From Caulobacter sp. (GTDB lineage Bacteria; Pseudomonadota; Alphaproteobacteria; Caulobacterales; Caulobacteraceae), in NCBI GenBank assembly GCA_028291055.1, contig JAQGIP010000027.1, positions 1 to 64,000 on the forward strand: a DNA stretch of 64,000 nucleotides. The letters run 5' to 3'. The position numbers were made by a program, and so were the translations under genes. This document shows, one piece after another, positions 55,527-64,000 of the stretch (position 1 is the stretch's first letter; every line of letters begins with the position of its first letter). The notes beneath the pieces were generated by a model. It had not been told where the DNA came from. It worked only from the letters and a program-made list of their open reading frames with translations, and ran no database searches.

Positions 55527-56780
55527 ATGGGTGATGTGTTCCTGGTTCCGGGGGTCCGCACCCCCTTCATCAAGGCCGGTGGGGCCTTCGCGCCCCTGAA
55601 CGCCCTGGCGCTGTCCACCCCCGTGGCCCAGGCCATGGCGGCCCGGGCGCGGCCGGACTTTCTGGTCTGGGGCCAGGTGATCCCCGACCCGTCGGTCTCC
55701 AACATCGCCCGCGAGCTGGTCTATGAGGCGGGGCTGGACCCCACCATCCCGGCCTTCTCCACCGTGCTGGCCTGCTCCTCCAGCTTCATGGCCATGATCG
55801 AGGCCTCCGGCATGATCGGCCGAGGCGGGACGCACCTGGCCCTGGTCGGCGGGGTGGAGACCATGAGCCACGTGCCCATCGCCCTGACGCAGGCGGTCTC
55901 CGACAAGGTCATCGGCGCCTTCGCCAAGGACCCCGGCGCGGCCCTGGCCCTGATGGCGGCGCTGACGCCCGGCGACTTCAATCTGCCGATCCACGGCTGG
56001 ACCAACAAGCAGTCGGGCCGCAGCCAGGGCGAGCATACCGAAGACACCGCCAAGCTCTATGACATCAGCCGGCAAGCGCAGGACCAGCGCGCCTTCGCCA
56101 GCCACCAGGGCGCGATCTCCGGGCAGGACACCGGCTTCTTCGCCGACCTGATCCTCCCCGTCGCCGACGTCGATCACGACACCATCCCGCGCCGCGACAG
56201 CACGCTGGAGAAGCTGGCGACCCTGCCTCCCGCCTTCGACCGCACCAGCGGCAAGGGCACGCTGACCGCCGGCAACTCCTCGCCGCTGACCGACGGCGCG
56301 GCCAGCCTCTGGGTCGGCGACGCCGAGGGCGTGGCGCGGCTGGGCGTCACCCCGGCGGTCAAGCTCGTCGACTTCGAGATCGCGGCCATGCACTACGCCG
56401 AGGAGGGCATCCTGATGGCTCCGGCCCGCGCCATCCCGCGCCTGCTGGCCCGCCATGGCCTGACCTTCGCCGACATTGCGCTATGGGAAATCCACGAGGC
56501 CTTCGCGGCCCAGGTGCTGGCCAACGTCAAGGCCGCCTCCGACCCCGTCTATCGCCGCACCAAGGCCGGCGTCGACGCCGACCTGGGTGAGTTCCCGTGG
56601 GAGCGGGTCAACCCGCACGGAGGCTCGCTGGCCATCGGCCATCCCTTCGCGGCCACCGGCGCGCGCATCCTCAGCCAGGCGGCCAAGGAATTGACGGATA
56701 TGGCCAAGGGCAGCCGCGCCATCGTCTCGGTCTGCGCGGACGGCGGCGAGGGGACCGTGGCGCTGCTGGAGCGCATCTAG
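55527..56780 (+). CDS. Thiolase (acetyl-CoA acyltransferase, FadI-like)
   Basis: Thiolases cleave or form 3-ketoacyl-CoA. The 417-residue product has the nucleophile Cys83 in VLACSSSFMAM, IHEAFAAQ (His), GGSLAIGHPFAATGAR and SVCADGGEGTV (second Cys). The family plan is complete. Similarity to FadI-type subunits is plausible, but the preferred chain length is unknown. A fadJ partner is not visible. A ribosome site GGAGG lies upstream of the ATG. Confidence 0.92.
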   Translation: MGDVFLVPGVRTPFIKAGGAFAPLNALALSTPVAQAMAARARPDFLVWGQVIPDPSVSNIARELVYEAGLDPTIPAFSTVLACSSSFMAMIEASGMIGRGGTHLALVGGVETMSHVPIALTQAVSDKVIGAFAKDPGAALALMAALTPGDFNLPIHGWTNKQSGRSQGEHTEDTAKLYDISRQAQDQRAFASHQGAISGQDTGFFADLILPVADVDHDTIPRRDSTLEKLATLPPAFDRTSGKGTLTAGNSSPLTDGAASLWVGDAEGVARLGVTPAVKLVDFEIAAMHYAEEGILMAPARAIPRLLARHGLTFADIALWEIHEAFAAQVLANVKAASDPVYRRTKAGVDADLGEFPWERVNPHGGSLAIGHPFAATGARILSQAAKELTDMAKGSRAIVSVCADGGEGTVALLERI

Positions 56781-56834
56781 CCTGCCTTAACGTGACCTTC
56801 AGCCGAGCACGGCACACTGCGCGCCAAAAGACCC

Positions 56835-59018
56835 ATGGGGACAGGGGAACGAATGCGCAGGCTTCTCGACGAGGGGCTAGACGAGCTGGCGGCCGGCGCC
56901 CACGAGGGTCTGCCGATCCGCGTCGTCGTGGGGTTGGGTGTTTGCGGCGCGGCGCTGCTGCTGCTGTCGGCGCCCGTGGTGGCGCTCTGGGCCGCAACCT
57001 TCCTGGTCGGCGAGGCCTGGGGCTGGATCTCCACCCGCGCGCAATATCTCCACGCCAAGGGCCGCGGCGCCCCCGTCACCAATCTCCAGCGGCTCAACCA
57101 GTTCGCCGACCTGGTGTTCTGCTCGGCCGTCTGGTTTGCGCTGGGTTTCCTGTTCTGGACCACCGGCCGGGTCGAGGGCGTGATCTGCGCGGTCACCATC
57201 TGGCTCAGCCTCATGGCCTTCGGCCAGACCTACTCCTTCCAATCCCCGGTCGGCTATCTGGTCAGCGGCGGCATGCCCGCCGCCGGCATGCTGGCCACCG
57301 CCGTCTTCGCGCCCCATCCCCCCGGCATGCAGATGGCGCCCATCTACGCCCTGCTGGCCCTGGCGGTGTTCTTCGCTGTCGCGGGGGTCAATGAGACCCT
57401 GGCCGCCCGCAAGCGCTTCCGGGCCGCTCAGGGGTCGTTGCGCGCCAGCGAGTTCGATTACCGGATGCTGGCCGACAACGGCGCCGACGTCGTCTCCCGC
57501 CGCAGCGCCGACGGCCGGCGGCTCTATATCTCGCCGTCCATCGAGCGGGTGCTGGGCATCACCCCCGAGGAGCTGCTCAACGACAATGCAGCGAGCTATG
57601 TCCACCCCGACGACATGGGCGTGTTCCGCGCCGCCCTGGAACGGCTGGAGGCCGGCGACCTCGGCCAGACGGTCGACTACCGCTGCATCCACCGCAACGG
57701 CTCGATCGTCTGGGCCGAGACGAGCTTCTCGCGCGTCACCGACGGCACGGACGACATTGTCTCCATCTCGCGCGACATCACTCAGCGCAAACAGCTGGAA
57801 CTGGAACTGATGGAGTCGGCCATCCAGGCCGAGGCGGCGGCCGCCGCCAAGGCCGACTTCCTGGCCAACATGACCCATGAGCTGCGCACGCCGCTGACGG
57901 CCATCATCGGCTTCTCAGACGTGCTGCGGCGCAAGGGCGAGCTGGCCGGCTCCGACGCCCGCTATGTGGGCCTGATCCATGACGCCAGCGCCACCCTGCT
58001 CAGCGTGGTCAACAGCGTGCTCGACTTCTCCAAGCTGGAGGCCGGCGGCTTCGATCCCGACGCCTCGCCCTTCCGCGCTCAGGCCATGGCCCGCTCGATG
58101 ACCGCCCTGGTCGACGACCAGGCCCGCGCCAAGGGCCTGACCTTCGACCTGAAGACCGACGGCGCGGACGACCTGCTGCTGGGGGATGCCCCGCGCCTGG
58201 GCCAGGTGCTGCTGAACTTCCTCTCCAACGCCATAAAATTCACCCAGTCCGGCGGGGTCGAGGTCCGGGTGAGCCAGTCCGGCGAGGGCCCGATCCGGCG
58301 CCTTCGCGTGGAGGTGCGAGACAGCGGCATCGGCATCCCGGAGGCGGACGTGGGCTTGGTGTTCGGCCGCTTCACCCAGGCGGATGCGTCGGTGTCGCGC
58401 CGCTTCGGCGGCACGGGCCTGGGCCTGGCCATCGCCAAGCGGGTGATCGAGCATATGGGCGGCGCGATCGGGGCCGACAGCCGGCCCGGCCAGGGCTCAA
58501 CCTTCTGGTTCGAACTCGATCTGCCTGTGGCCGGCGCGGCCGCCGCGCCCCACGAGCAGGTCATGACCGCCGCCGAGACCGACGACGACGGCCGCCCCCC
58601 GCGGCTGCTGGTGGTGGAGGACAACCCGGTGAACCGCGAACTGCTCGGCGTGCTGCTGGGGGTGACCGGGGCCGACATCCACATGGCCGTCAACGGCGTG
58701 GAGGCCATCGAGATGATGCAGGCCATGCGCTACGACCTGGTGCTGATGGACGTCCAGATGCCGGTGATGGACGGCCTGACCGCCACCGCCCGCATCCGCG
58801 CCTTCGCCGACCGCGACGCCGCCGCCACCCCCATCGTGGCCATGACCGCCAACGTGCTGCCCGAGCAGGTGGAGCGTTGCCGCGCGGCGGGCATGAACGA
58901 CCACATCGGCAAGCCCATCGACCCCGCCCGTCTGTTCGGCGCCATCGCCAGATGGACGGCGCCGCGCGACGATGATGAGGGGCACGACCTCGCCAAAACG
59001 GATCGCGCCGCCGGCTGA
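56835..59018 (+). CDS. Membrane hybrid histidine kinase with PAS and receiver (2)
   Basis: The 727-residue protein has four to six membrane helices (30-185), a PAS domain from about 205 (FDYRMLADNGADVV to RDITQRKQ), HisKA with FLANMTHELRTPLTA (His348), HATPase with NFLSNAIKFT, DSGIGIP, GGTGLGLAIAK, and a receiver with DLVLMDVQMPVMDG. ATG 56835 is used. It follows the thiolase gene by 54 bases. Layout is close to the first hybrid kinase, but membrane and PAS regions differ. Confidence 0.92.
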   Translation: MGTGERMRRLLDEGLDELAAGAHEGLPIRVVVGLGVCGAALLLLSAPVVALWAATFLVGEAWGWISTRAQYLHAKGRGAPVTNLQRLNQFADLVFCSAVWFALGFLFWTTGRVEGVICAVTIWLSLMAFGQTYSFQSPVGYLVSGGMPAAGMLATAVFAPHPPGMQMAPIYALLALAVFFAVAGVNETLAARKRFRAAQGSLRASEFDYRMLADNGADVVSRRSADGRRLYISPSIERVLGITPEELLNDNAASYVHPDDMGVFRAALERLEAGDLGQTVDYRCIHRNGSIVWAETSFSRVTDGTDDIVSISRDITQRKQLELELMESAIQAEAAAAAKADFLANMTHELRTPLTAIIGFSDVLRRKGELAGSDARYVGLIHDASATLLSVVNSVLDFSKLEAGGFDPDASPFRAQAMARSMTALVDDQARAKGLTFDLKTDGADDLLLGDAPRLGQVLLNFLSNAIKFTQSGGVEVRVSQSGEGPIRRLRVEVRDSGIGIPEADVGLVFGRFTQADASVSRRFGGTGLGLAIAKRVIEHMGGAIGADSRPGQGSTFWFELDLPVAGAAAAPHEQVMTAAETDDDGRPPRLLVVEDNPVNRELLGVLLGVTGADIHMAVNGVEAIEMMQAMRYDLVLMDVQMPVMDGLTATARIRAFADRDAAATPIVAMTANVLPEQVERCRAAGMNDHIGKPIDPARLFGAIARWTAPRDDDEGHDLAKTDRAAG

Positions 59019-59034
59019 TCCGCCGCCTTAGACC

Positions 59035-60303
59035 CTAGTCGAAGATCTTCAGGTTGATGGCGTCGGCCATGGCCTTGTAGCCGGCGTCGTTGGGACTCAG
59101 GTGGTCGCCGCTGTCGTAGGCGGGCAGCAGGCGGTTGGGGGCCTTGGGGTCGCGCAGCACGGCGTCGAAGTCGATCACCGAGTCGAAGGCCTTGCTGGTG
59201 CGGATCCAGGTATTGACCGCGTCGCGCTTAGCCATGGCCGCGTCGCTGTAGAAGCCCGGGCGCTGGGGGATGGGGCCGAAGGGCGGGATGGTGGCGCCGA
59301 CCACCTTGATGCCGTGGGCGTGGGCCCGGGCGATCAGCTGCTTGTAGCCGTTGATCACGTCCTCGGCGCTGACCTCCTCGTCGGGCAGCTTGCGCGCGCC
59401 GGGGAAGCCGAAGTCGTTGAGCCCCAGCAGCACGATCACGTGGGTGACCCCCGGCTGGGCCAGCACGTCGCGGTCGAAGCGCGACAGGGCGTTGGGGCCG
59501 ATGAAGTCGTGCAGCAGGCGGTTGCCGCTGATGGCCGCGTTGACCACCGCCACCTGGGTTCCCTTGCGCCCGTTCAGGCGCTCGGCCAGGGCGTCCGGCC
59601 AGCGGCGGTTGGCGCCGGCGGTGGAGCCGTAGCCGTCAGTGAGGGAGTCGCCCAGGGTGACGACCACCTTGGTCTTCTTGACCACCGCGGCTTCGATGCC
59701 GGCCACGAAGGGGCGTTCGGTCAGGACCGACGCATTGGGCATGTCGCGCGCGGCGGTCTGGTTGCCGGGTCCGACGTAGGCCATCTGCATGCCGAAGAAG
59801 TGGCCGGTGGATTCGCCCGAACTGCCGGCGAAATAGAGGCTGACGGAGACGTTGGCGAGCGGCGAGACGGGGATGTCCACCGGGTCGGAGAGCATGCTGG
59901 CGCCATTGGGGATGGTCACCGAAGGGCGGCCGCCAAAGGTCAGTGTGCGGTCGGTGGCCGGCACGATGGAGGCGCCGGGGCCGGACACGGCGACGTGGGC
60001 GGCGGTGATGGTCACCGGACGGCTGCCGAATTCGTTGGTCAGGCGCACCCGCACGCGGCCCGCGCCGATGCTGAGGCGCGCGACTTCCCGGACCGTCTGA
60101 TTGTTGAACACGGTGGGCGGATCGCGCGGCGGTTCGGGCGGCGCGCCCCAGACGGCGGCCCAATCGCCCGACGCGGCCTGCGACAGGGCGGGCGAGGCGC
60201 CCAGCATCGATAATCCGCACACGGCGCCGGCCAGCGCCAGCAGGGCCGGGATACGTCGCGCCCACCGGACGGGGCGGTGTTGGCTGGTCATCTCTTCGCG
60301 CAT
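59035..60303 (-). CDS. Exported SGNH/GDSL hydrolase
   Basis: SGNH hydrolases are esterases with a flavodoxin-like fold. The start at 60303 gives 422 residues with a signal peptide (about 10-43, ending PALSQA), an N-terminal beta-rich domain, then block I VVTLGDSLTDGYGS, block III LLGLNDFG and block V DSGDHLSPNDAGY, completing the Ser-Asp-His set. A Met four codons later (60291) is also possible. The longer frame up to 61701 on this strand is antisense to the TIR gene and not used. Target is unknown. Confidence 0.88.
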   Translation of the reverse strand: MREEMTSQHRPVRWARRIPALLALAGAVCGLSMLGASPALSQAASGDWAAVWGAPPEPPRDPPTVFNNQTVREVARLSIGAGRVRVRLTNEFGSRPVTITAAHVAVSGPGASIVPATDRTLTFGGRPSVTIPNGASMLSDPVDIPVSPLANVSVSLYFAGSSGESTGHFFGMQMAYVGPGNQTAARDMPNASVLTERPFVAGIEAAVVKKTKVVVTLGDSLTDGYGSTAGANRRWPDALAERLNGRKGTQVAVVNAAISGNRLLHDFIGPNALSRFDRDVLAQPGVTHVIVLLGLNDFGFPGARKLPDEEVSAEDVINGYKQLIARAHAHGIKVVGATIPPFGPIPQRPGFYSDAAMAKRDAVNTWIRTSKAFDSVIDFDAVLRDPKAPNRLLPAYDSGDHLSPNDAGYKAMADAINLKIFD

Positions 60304-60485
60304 GTCATCACCCTGGTCCACGGCGCATCGCGCCGGTCCTAAGCCCCTCGAAAGAGAGGTCCGCCCCCGATGAGAACGGCGTTCACCCGCGACACCCATA
60401 CCCGGCGTCGGCCAACCTTTCAAACCCCATGGCGCTTTTGGGCGGCTCATATCCTCCGCGCCTGCGATGCGCGCGCGGCCTGTCG

Positions 60486-60520
60486 CGGTAAGGGAAACGG
60501 CGCGCTTACCGTAAATACGG
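60486..60520 (+). promoter_or_regulatory. Dyads upstream of the TIR gene
   Basis: CGGTAAG-N12-CTTACCG (60486-60511) overlaps CCGTA-AA-TACGG (60509-60520). They lie about 70-100 bases before the TIR start, in the 285-base gap between the SGNH hydrolase and TIR genes, which otherwise shows little. They are good candidates for a regulated promoter. Confidence 0.45.
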
Positions 60521-60588
60521 CTTGCCAGCGACGCTTGGCCTTCGTTTAAGGTGCCCACAGGGTATTCAAGGGGCTTCAAGCGACAACC

Positions 60589-61554
60589 ATGACCACGGAC
60601 GCGGATATCTTCATCAGCTTCCCGGGCAAGGATCGCAAGGTCGCGACCACGCTGTGCGCCGCCCTGGAAAGCCGTGGCTTCACCTGCTGGATCTCGGCCC
60701 GCGACATCTCGCCGGGCGACAACTTCCAGGTCGCCATCGTGCGGGCCATCCGCAAGGCCAAGGTGATGCTGCTGGTCTTCACCGCCAACTCCAACCAGTC
60801 GGAGGAGATGAGCAAGGAGCTGGCGCTGGCCAGCCAGCAGAAGCTCGCGGTGATCCCCCTGCGCGTCGAGGACGTCACGCCCAACGACGCCTTCGCCTAT
60901 GAATTCGCCACCCGACAGTGGATCGATTTCTTCGCCGACTGGGAATACGCCATCGACCAGCTGGCGCTGCAGATCGGCAAGATCACCGCGCCGGACCCCG
61001 CCCTGATGGTCGCCGGCCGCGCCGCCGCCGCTGTTGCGGCCCCCGCCGCGGCGAAAGCCGCGCCCAAGGCCGAGCCCGCGCCCAAGGTCGCCACGAAACC
61101 CGCCAAGCCCGCCATCGACGCCGCGCCCGGCCCGGTGCTGGTCCCCGTGCTGGAGGGCAAGGCCGACGCCTTCGCCGGCGACGACGCCGCCCCCAGGAAG
61201 GGCCCCGGCGGCCTGATGCTGGCCGGCGCCGCCGTGGTGGTCGTGCTGGCCGTCACCGCCGCCGTGTTCGTCTTCTCCGGCCACAAGGGCAAGCCGGCCG
61301 ACGCCGGCAAGGACAAGCCCGCCGCCGCCGCCACGGCTACACCGACCCCGCCGGTTCCCCCGCCCACCGCGGCGCCGGCCCAGGCGGCAACCCCCGATGC
61401 CGGCGTGGCCGCCGCCACCGCCGCTCCGGACGCCGCCGGGATCGCGGCCGCCCCCACGGCCGCCGCCGCCCCCGTTCGGGCCAGGGCTCACGTGGCGCCG
61501 GCGAAGAAGGCCCATGCACCCCTGAGGGCCAGCCGTTCGGACGTCCCCTACTGA
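60589..61554 (+). CDS. Membrane-anchored TIR-domain protein
   Basis: TIR domains in bacteria are often NADases or signalling modules. The 321-residue product has an N-terminal TIR domain (about 5-135): DIFISFPGKDRKVATTL, GFTCWISARDISPG, VMLLVFTANSNQSEEMSKEL (likely catalytic Glu77), and AVIPLRVEDV. An Ala/Pro/Lys linker follows (145-205), then one membrane helix (about 207-230, LMLAGAAVVVVLAVTAAVF), then an Ala/Pro-rich 90-residue tail outside or within the envelope. Such a TIR-linker-helix plan is unusual. The next gene, 61 bases on, encodes a RCK/RyR protein. Confidence 0.85.
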   Translation: MTTDADIFISFPGKDRKVATTLCAALESRGFTCWISARDISPGDNFQVAIVRAIRKAKVMLLVFTANSNQSEEMSKELALASQQKLAVIPLRVEDVTPNDAFAYEFATRQWIDFFADWEYAIDQLALQIGKITAPDPALMVAGRAAAAVAAPAAAKAAPKAEPAPKVATKPAKPAIDAAPGPVLVPVLEGKADAFAGDDAAPRKGPGGLMLAGAAVVVVLAVTAAVFVFSGHKGKPADAGKDKPAAAATATPTPPVPPPTAAPAQAATPDAGVAAATAAPDAAGIAAAPTAAAAPVRARAHVAPAKKAHAPLRASRSDVPY

Positions 61555-61615
61555 GGCCTCTCCTACCCGCGGCGGCCCGGCAGCCCCTCCATAGGCGAAG
61601 GGCGCCGGATCAGCC

Positions 61616-63325
61616 GTGAGCCGCCACAAGCCCCGCCGCTCGATCCGCGCCGTCTGGATCATCCCGATCCTGGCCATCGTCACCCTGGCGCTGGGCACCA
61701 ACGGCTGGATGGATCACGGCTTCGGGCCGGCCACCTCCTTCTACCGGGCCGTCTGTCTGTTCGACGCCGGCAACGGCTACTACACCGACCCGATCGTGGC
61801 TGGGGACTGGCGCTTCCAGGTCGGCCGCTGGACCGGTCTCGGGGTGGTCTTTTCCGCCGCCATCGCCGCCCTCGGGGCCCTGTTGCGCGAGCGGCTGGTG
61901 CTGGGCGTCGCGCGCTATCTGCGCCAGCAGGTGGTGGTGGTGGGCAGCGAGGGCTTGGCCACCAAGGCCTATGAAGAGGCCCGCTATGTGGGCAAGAGCG
62001 TCGCCTGGCTTGGCGCCGAGGCGCTGGGGGTCGATTCCATCGACGCCATCGCGCTGCCCTGGCCGCCGCAGGACCACGTCACCACCGTTCTGGACTACAG
62101 CCAGCGCGCCGACCATGTGCTGATCGCCGCCGCCGACGACGCCGAGGCGCTGTCCATGGTGCGCGCCGCGCGGGTGACGGCGCCGGGCGCCTTCATCACC
62201 GCCATCATGCGCGACGAGCGCCTGGCCGAGGATGCGGCGGCCACCCTGAACCAGCCGCGCACCCGGGTGATGTCCGGCGCGGCCATCGCGGCCCGGCGGC
62301 TGAACCACATGCATCCGCCCTTCCTGCTGGCGCGGGACAAGGAGCAGGGCCGTATCCACGCGGTGATCATCGGCTTCGGCCAGACCGGCCAGGCCATCGC
62401 CCGCGACCTGATCGTCAACTGCCGCACCACCTATCTGGAGTTGCCGGCGATCACCATCATCGACCCCCGCGCCGACGCCCTGGAGGGGGTGCTGAAGGCT
62501 CGGGTGCCGGAACTGGAGGAGTGCGCCCACTTCACCTTCATCATGGGCCAGGTGGGCACCGAGTCGGTGACGCCCGACCCGGGGGTCATGGCCAAGGCGG
62601 TGGCCGATGTCGGGCCGCTGACGGCGGCCTATGTCTGCCTGCGCTCGGACGCCTCGGCCCTGGGCGCGGCGGCCATGCTGCAGTCGGTGCTGCGCCGCCA
62701 GAACGTGCGCCATCCCGACATCTTCATCCGCCTGCGCGACTCCAACACCGTGGGCGACGGCATCGGCGGCAAGGGCCTCGACGCCCTGATTCCGTTCGGC
62801 GACCTGGACGAGGTGCTGAGCGCGAGCGAATTCCTGTCGAGCGCCCCGGACGCCGCCGCCCGCGCCTTCAGCGACGCCTATCGCGCCTCGCTGACGCGCG
62901 AGCAGCGCGACGACATGACCAACAACGCCGCCCGCCCCTGGGACAGCCTCAACGAGACCTTCCGCCAGGCCAACCGCGACGCCGTCGCCCACATCGCCGC
63001 CAAGCTGTCGAGCGCGGGAGTCCCGCAAGAGTTGTGGCGCGGCCTGGACGGCCTCCCACGCCTGACGCCCCGTCAGCCGCTGTTCTCCAACGATCAGGAA
63101 TGCGAGGCCCTGGCGCGGCTGGAACACGAACGCTGGAACGCCCAGCGGCGCATGGACGGCTGGCGCGTCACCCGCCAGCCCAAGAAGGACGAGGTCATGC
63201 GCCGCCATCCCTCGCTGCTGCCCTATGACGCCCTGACCGAAGATGTGAAGGAGTTCGACCGCATCTACGTGCGCGAAACCCAGGCCATCCTGATGAAGGC
63301 GGCGGGCGCGACCCGCCGGCGCTAG
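61616..63325 (+). CDS. Membrane protein with tandem Rossmann/RCK-like domains and RyR domain
   Basis: The 569-residue product (GTG start) has two membrane helices (about 13-28 and 72-92), a first Rossmann domain (VVVVGSEGLATKAYEEA, about 105-230), a second (AVIIGFGQTGQAIARDL, about 248-385) with the NAD-type GxGxxG, and a C-terminal RyR domain (about 495-555) with LARLEHERWNAQRRMDGW and FDRIYVRE. The tandem resembles RCK units of potassium channels, but no pore-forming segment is seen. RyR domains are found in bacterial conflict systems. It is likely cotranscribed with the TIR gene. The TAG stop is part of a CTAGAGCG repeat. Confidence 0.82.
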   Translation: MSRHKPRRSIRAVWIIPILAIVTLALGTNGWMDHGFGPATSFYRAVCLFDAGNGYYTDPIVAGDWRFQVGRWTGLGVVFSAAIAALGALLRERLVLGVARYLRQQVVVVGSEGLATKAYEEARYVGKSVAWLGAEALGVDSIDAIALPWPPQDHVTTVLDYSQRADHVLIAAADDAEALSMVRAARVTAPGAFITAIMRDERLAEDAAATLNQPRTRVMSGAAIAARRLNHMHPPFLLARDKEQGRIHAVIIGFGQTGQAIARDLIVNCRTTYLELPAITIIDPRADALEGVLKARVPELEECAHFTFIMGQVGTESVTPDPGVMAKAVADVGPLTAAYVCLRSDASALGAAAMLQSVLRRQNVRHPDIFIRLRDSNTVGDGIGGKGLDALIPFGDLDEVLSASEFLSSAPDAAARAFSDAYRASLTREQRDDMTNNAARPWDSLNETFRQANRDAVAHIAAKLSSAGVPQELWRGLDGLPRLTPRQPLFSNDQECEALARLEHERWNAQRRMDGWRVTRQPKKDEVMRRHPSLLPYDALTEDVKEFDRIYVRETQAILMKAAGATRRR

Positions 63326-63424
63326 AGCGCTTTCCGGCGAAGTGGAAACCGGTTCGCCGCCCGAAAAGCGCGACAAAACAAAACCTGGAGCGCCGCTCCG
63401 ATTCCATCGGAGCGGATTGCGCTC
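63323..63424. repeat. CTAGAGCG-family repeat after RCK-RyR gene
   Basis: TAGAGCGCTTTCCGGCGAAG, then AAAAGCGCGACAAAACAAAA and GGAGCGCCGCTCCGATTCCA matches the reverse complement of 38980-39083. The RCK-RyR stop TAG is its first triplet. The right end is degenerate (GCGCTCCAG). The remaining 200 bases of the 304-base gap before the next gene show no gene. Confidence 0.8.
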
Positions 63425-63629
63425 CAGCCCCACCCGGCGAGGGTTTGGGGGCGAAAGGCAAATTGCCCCCAAAGATGGACTGAAACTGCGGCCCGTTTGC
63501 AACGGTTTGGGTCAATTGCCCAGGTTACAGAAAAATCACGGGATCGAAGCCTTTTTGTAGGCATTTTGATCCCAATATCTGAGTCACCGCGCCCCCTCCC
63601 CCATTTGGGCGCACCTGGGATCTATCGTC

Positions 63630-64000
63630 GTGTCGTTGCTGTCCTCGCTCTCCTTCGGCTTTGTCGGAGCCGCCGCCCCTCGGCGTTCGCTCTGGAGGAC
63701 GCTCGCGCGCTGGGCGCTGCTGTCGCTGGGCTGCCTGCTGCTGGCCGTCGGCCTGGTCGGCGCCCTGCTTCCTGGACACCTGGGCGTGCCGGTGCTGGTG
63801 GTCGGCCTGATCATCGTGCTGCGCACCTCGCGCCCCGCCCGCCGTCAGTTCATCGGCCTGCAGCAACGCCACCCCAAGCTGGTCTTCCCCCTGCGCCGCC
63901 TGCTGCGCCGCGAGCCGGAGGTCATGCCCGTGGCGTGGCAACAGCTGCTGCGCGCCGAGAAGCTGATCCTGCCGCGCAAATGGCGTCACGCCGCGCGTCT
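63630..64000 (+). CDS. Membrane protein, 3' end outside window
   Basis: This partial reading frame runs off the window end. From the GTG at 63630 the 123 visible residues have two membrane helices, at about 25-45 (LARWALLSLGCLLLAVGLV) and 50-65, with LLPGHLGVPVLVVGLIIVLR between, then a basic cytoplasmic part with RRQFIGLQQRHPKLVFPLRRLLRR. The PGHLG motif resembles small PGPGW-type membrane proteins. The start codon is uncertain; function unknown. Confidence 0.55.
   Translation, partial: MSLLSSLSFGFVGAAAPRRSLWRTLARWALLSLGCLLLAVGLVGALLPGHLGVPVLVVGLIIVLRTSRPARRQFIGLQQRHPKLVFPLRRLLRREPEVMPVAWQQLLRAEKLILPRKWRHAAR

Noticed and set aside
59035..61701. An 888-residue reading frame on the minus strand extending over the TIR gene
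   Set aside because: Only the part below 60303 has signal peptide and SGNH motifs. The rest is Gly/Arg-rich antisense of the TIR gene, a usual artefact in high-GC DNA.

Overview
The window is about 70% G+C chromosome from an alphaproteobacterium, most likely in Caulobacterales (Caulobacter/Phenylobacterium type). The lineage call rests on the gene order yebC-ruvCAB-ybgC-tolQRAB-pal-cpoB-tilS, a zapA-6S RNA-fthC unit, a DUF1013 (TrcR-type) regulator, the DUF1465/DUF1192 pair, cysteine-free L31, an RcnB-like protein and many GTG/TTG starts. I saw no phage, insertion sequence, CRISPR array or tRNA. Species was not determined.

Layout. 1-9.3 kb, minus strand: Holliday-junction resolution genes followed by the complete Tol-Pal envelope system. 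9.4-12.7 kb: a small Gly-rich repeat protein, a DUF899 protein, a YmdB-like phosphoesterase, 5-formyl-THF cyclo-ligase, probable 6S RNA, zapA and a coiled-coil partner. 13.1-20.5 kb, plus strand: central carbon genes tkt, gap, pgk and fba, with an S41 peptidase and a small membrane protein between them. 20.5-27 kb: VapBC-like toxin-antitoxin pair, TspO-like protein, bfr/bfd with a Fur-box-like site, cyanide-insensitive-type cytochrome bd oxidase with a DUF2474 microprotein, and thiE. 27.4-30.5 kb: efp, an inositol monophosphatase and a glycerophosphodiesterase. 30.7-33.5 kb: a tightly coupled operon of a KAS III-like synthase, a haem-oxygenase-like diiron protein and a His-rich protein of unknown function. 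33.6-43.9 kb: RcnB-like protein, ABC exporter, L31, an ArsR-desaturase-SRPBCC operon, trcR, ubiX and several small conserved proteins. 43.9-50.2 kb: alcohol dehydrogenase, two tandem type-B carboxylesterases and a patatin. 50.4-59.0 kb: two membrane hybrid histidine kinases, queC, a chemoreceptor and a thiolase. 59.0-64 kb: an SGNH hydrolase, then a membrane-anchored TIR protein followed by a protein with tandem Rossmann/RCK-like domains and a RyR domain.

Three families of interspersed inverted repeats occupy most of the longer intergenic gaps. In one family (CTAGAGCG ends) the repeat boundary coincides with TAG stop codons of neighbouring genes at four places.

The strongest candidates for undescribed biology are the TIR / RCK-RyR pair (60.5-63.3 kb) and the KAS III-diiron-His-rich operon (30.6-33.5 kb). 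Both have inverted repeats in their upstream regions. The self-contained ArsR-desaturase-SRPBCC lipid operon comes next. All functional statements are inferred from motifs and context; no database search was run.
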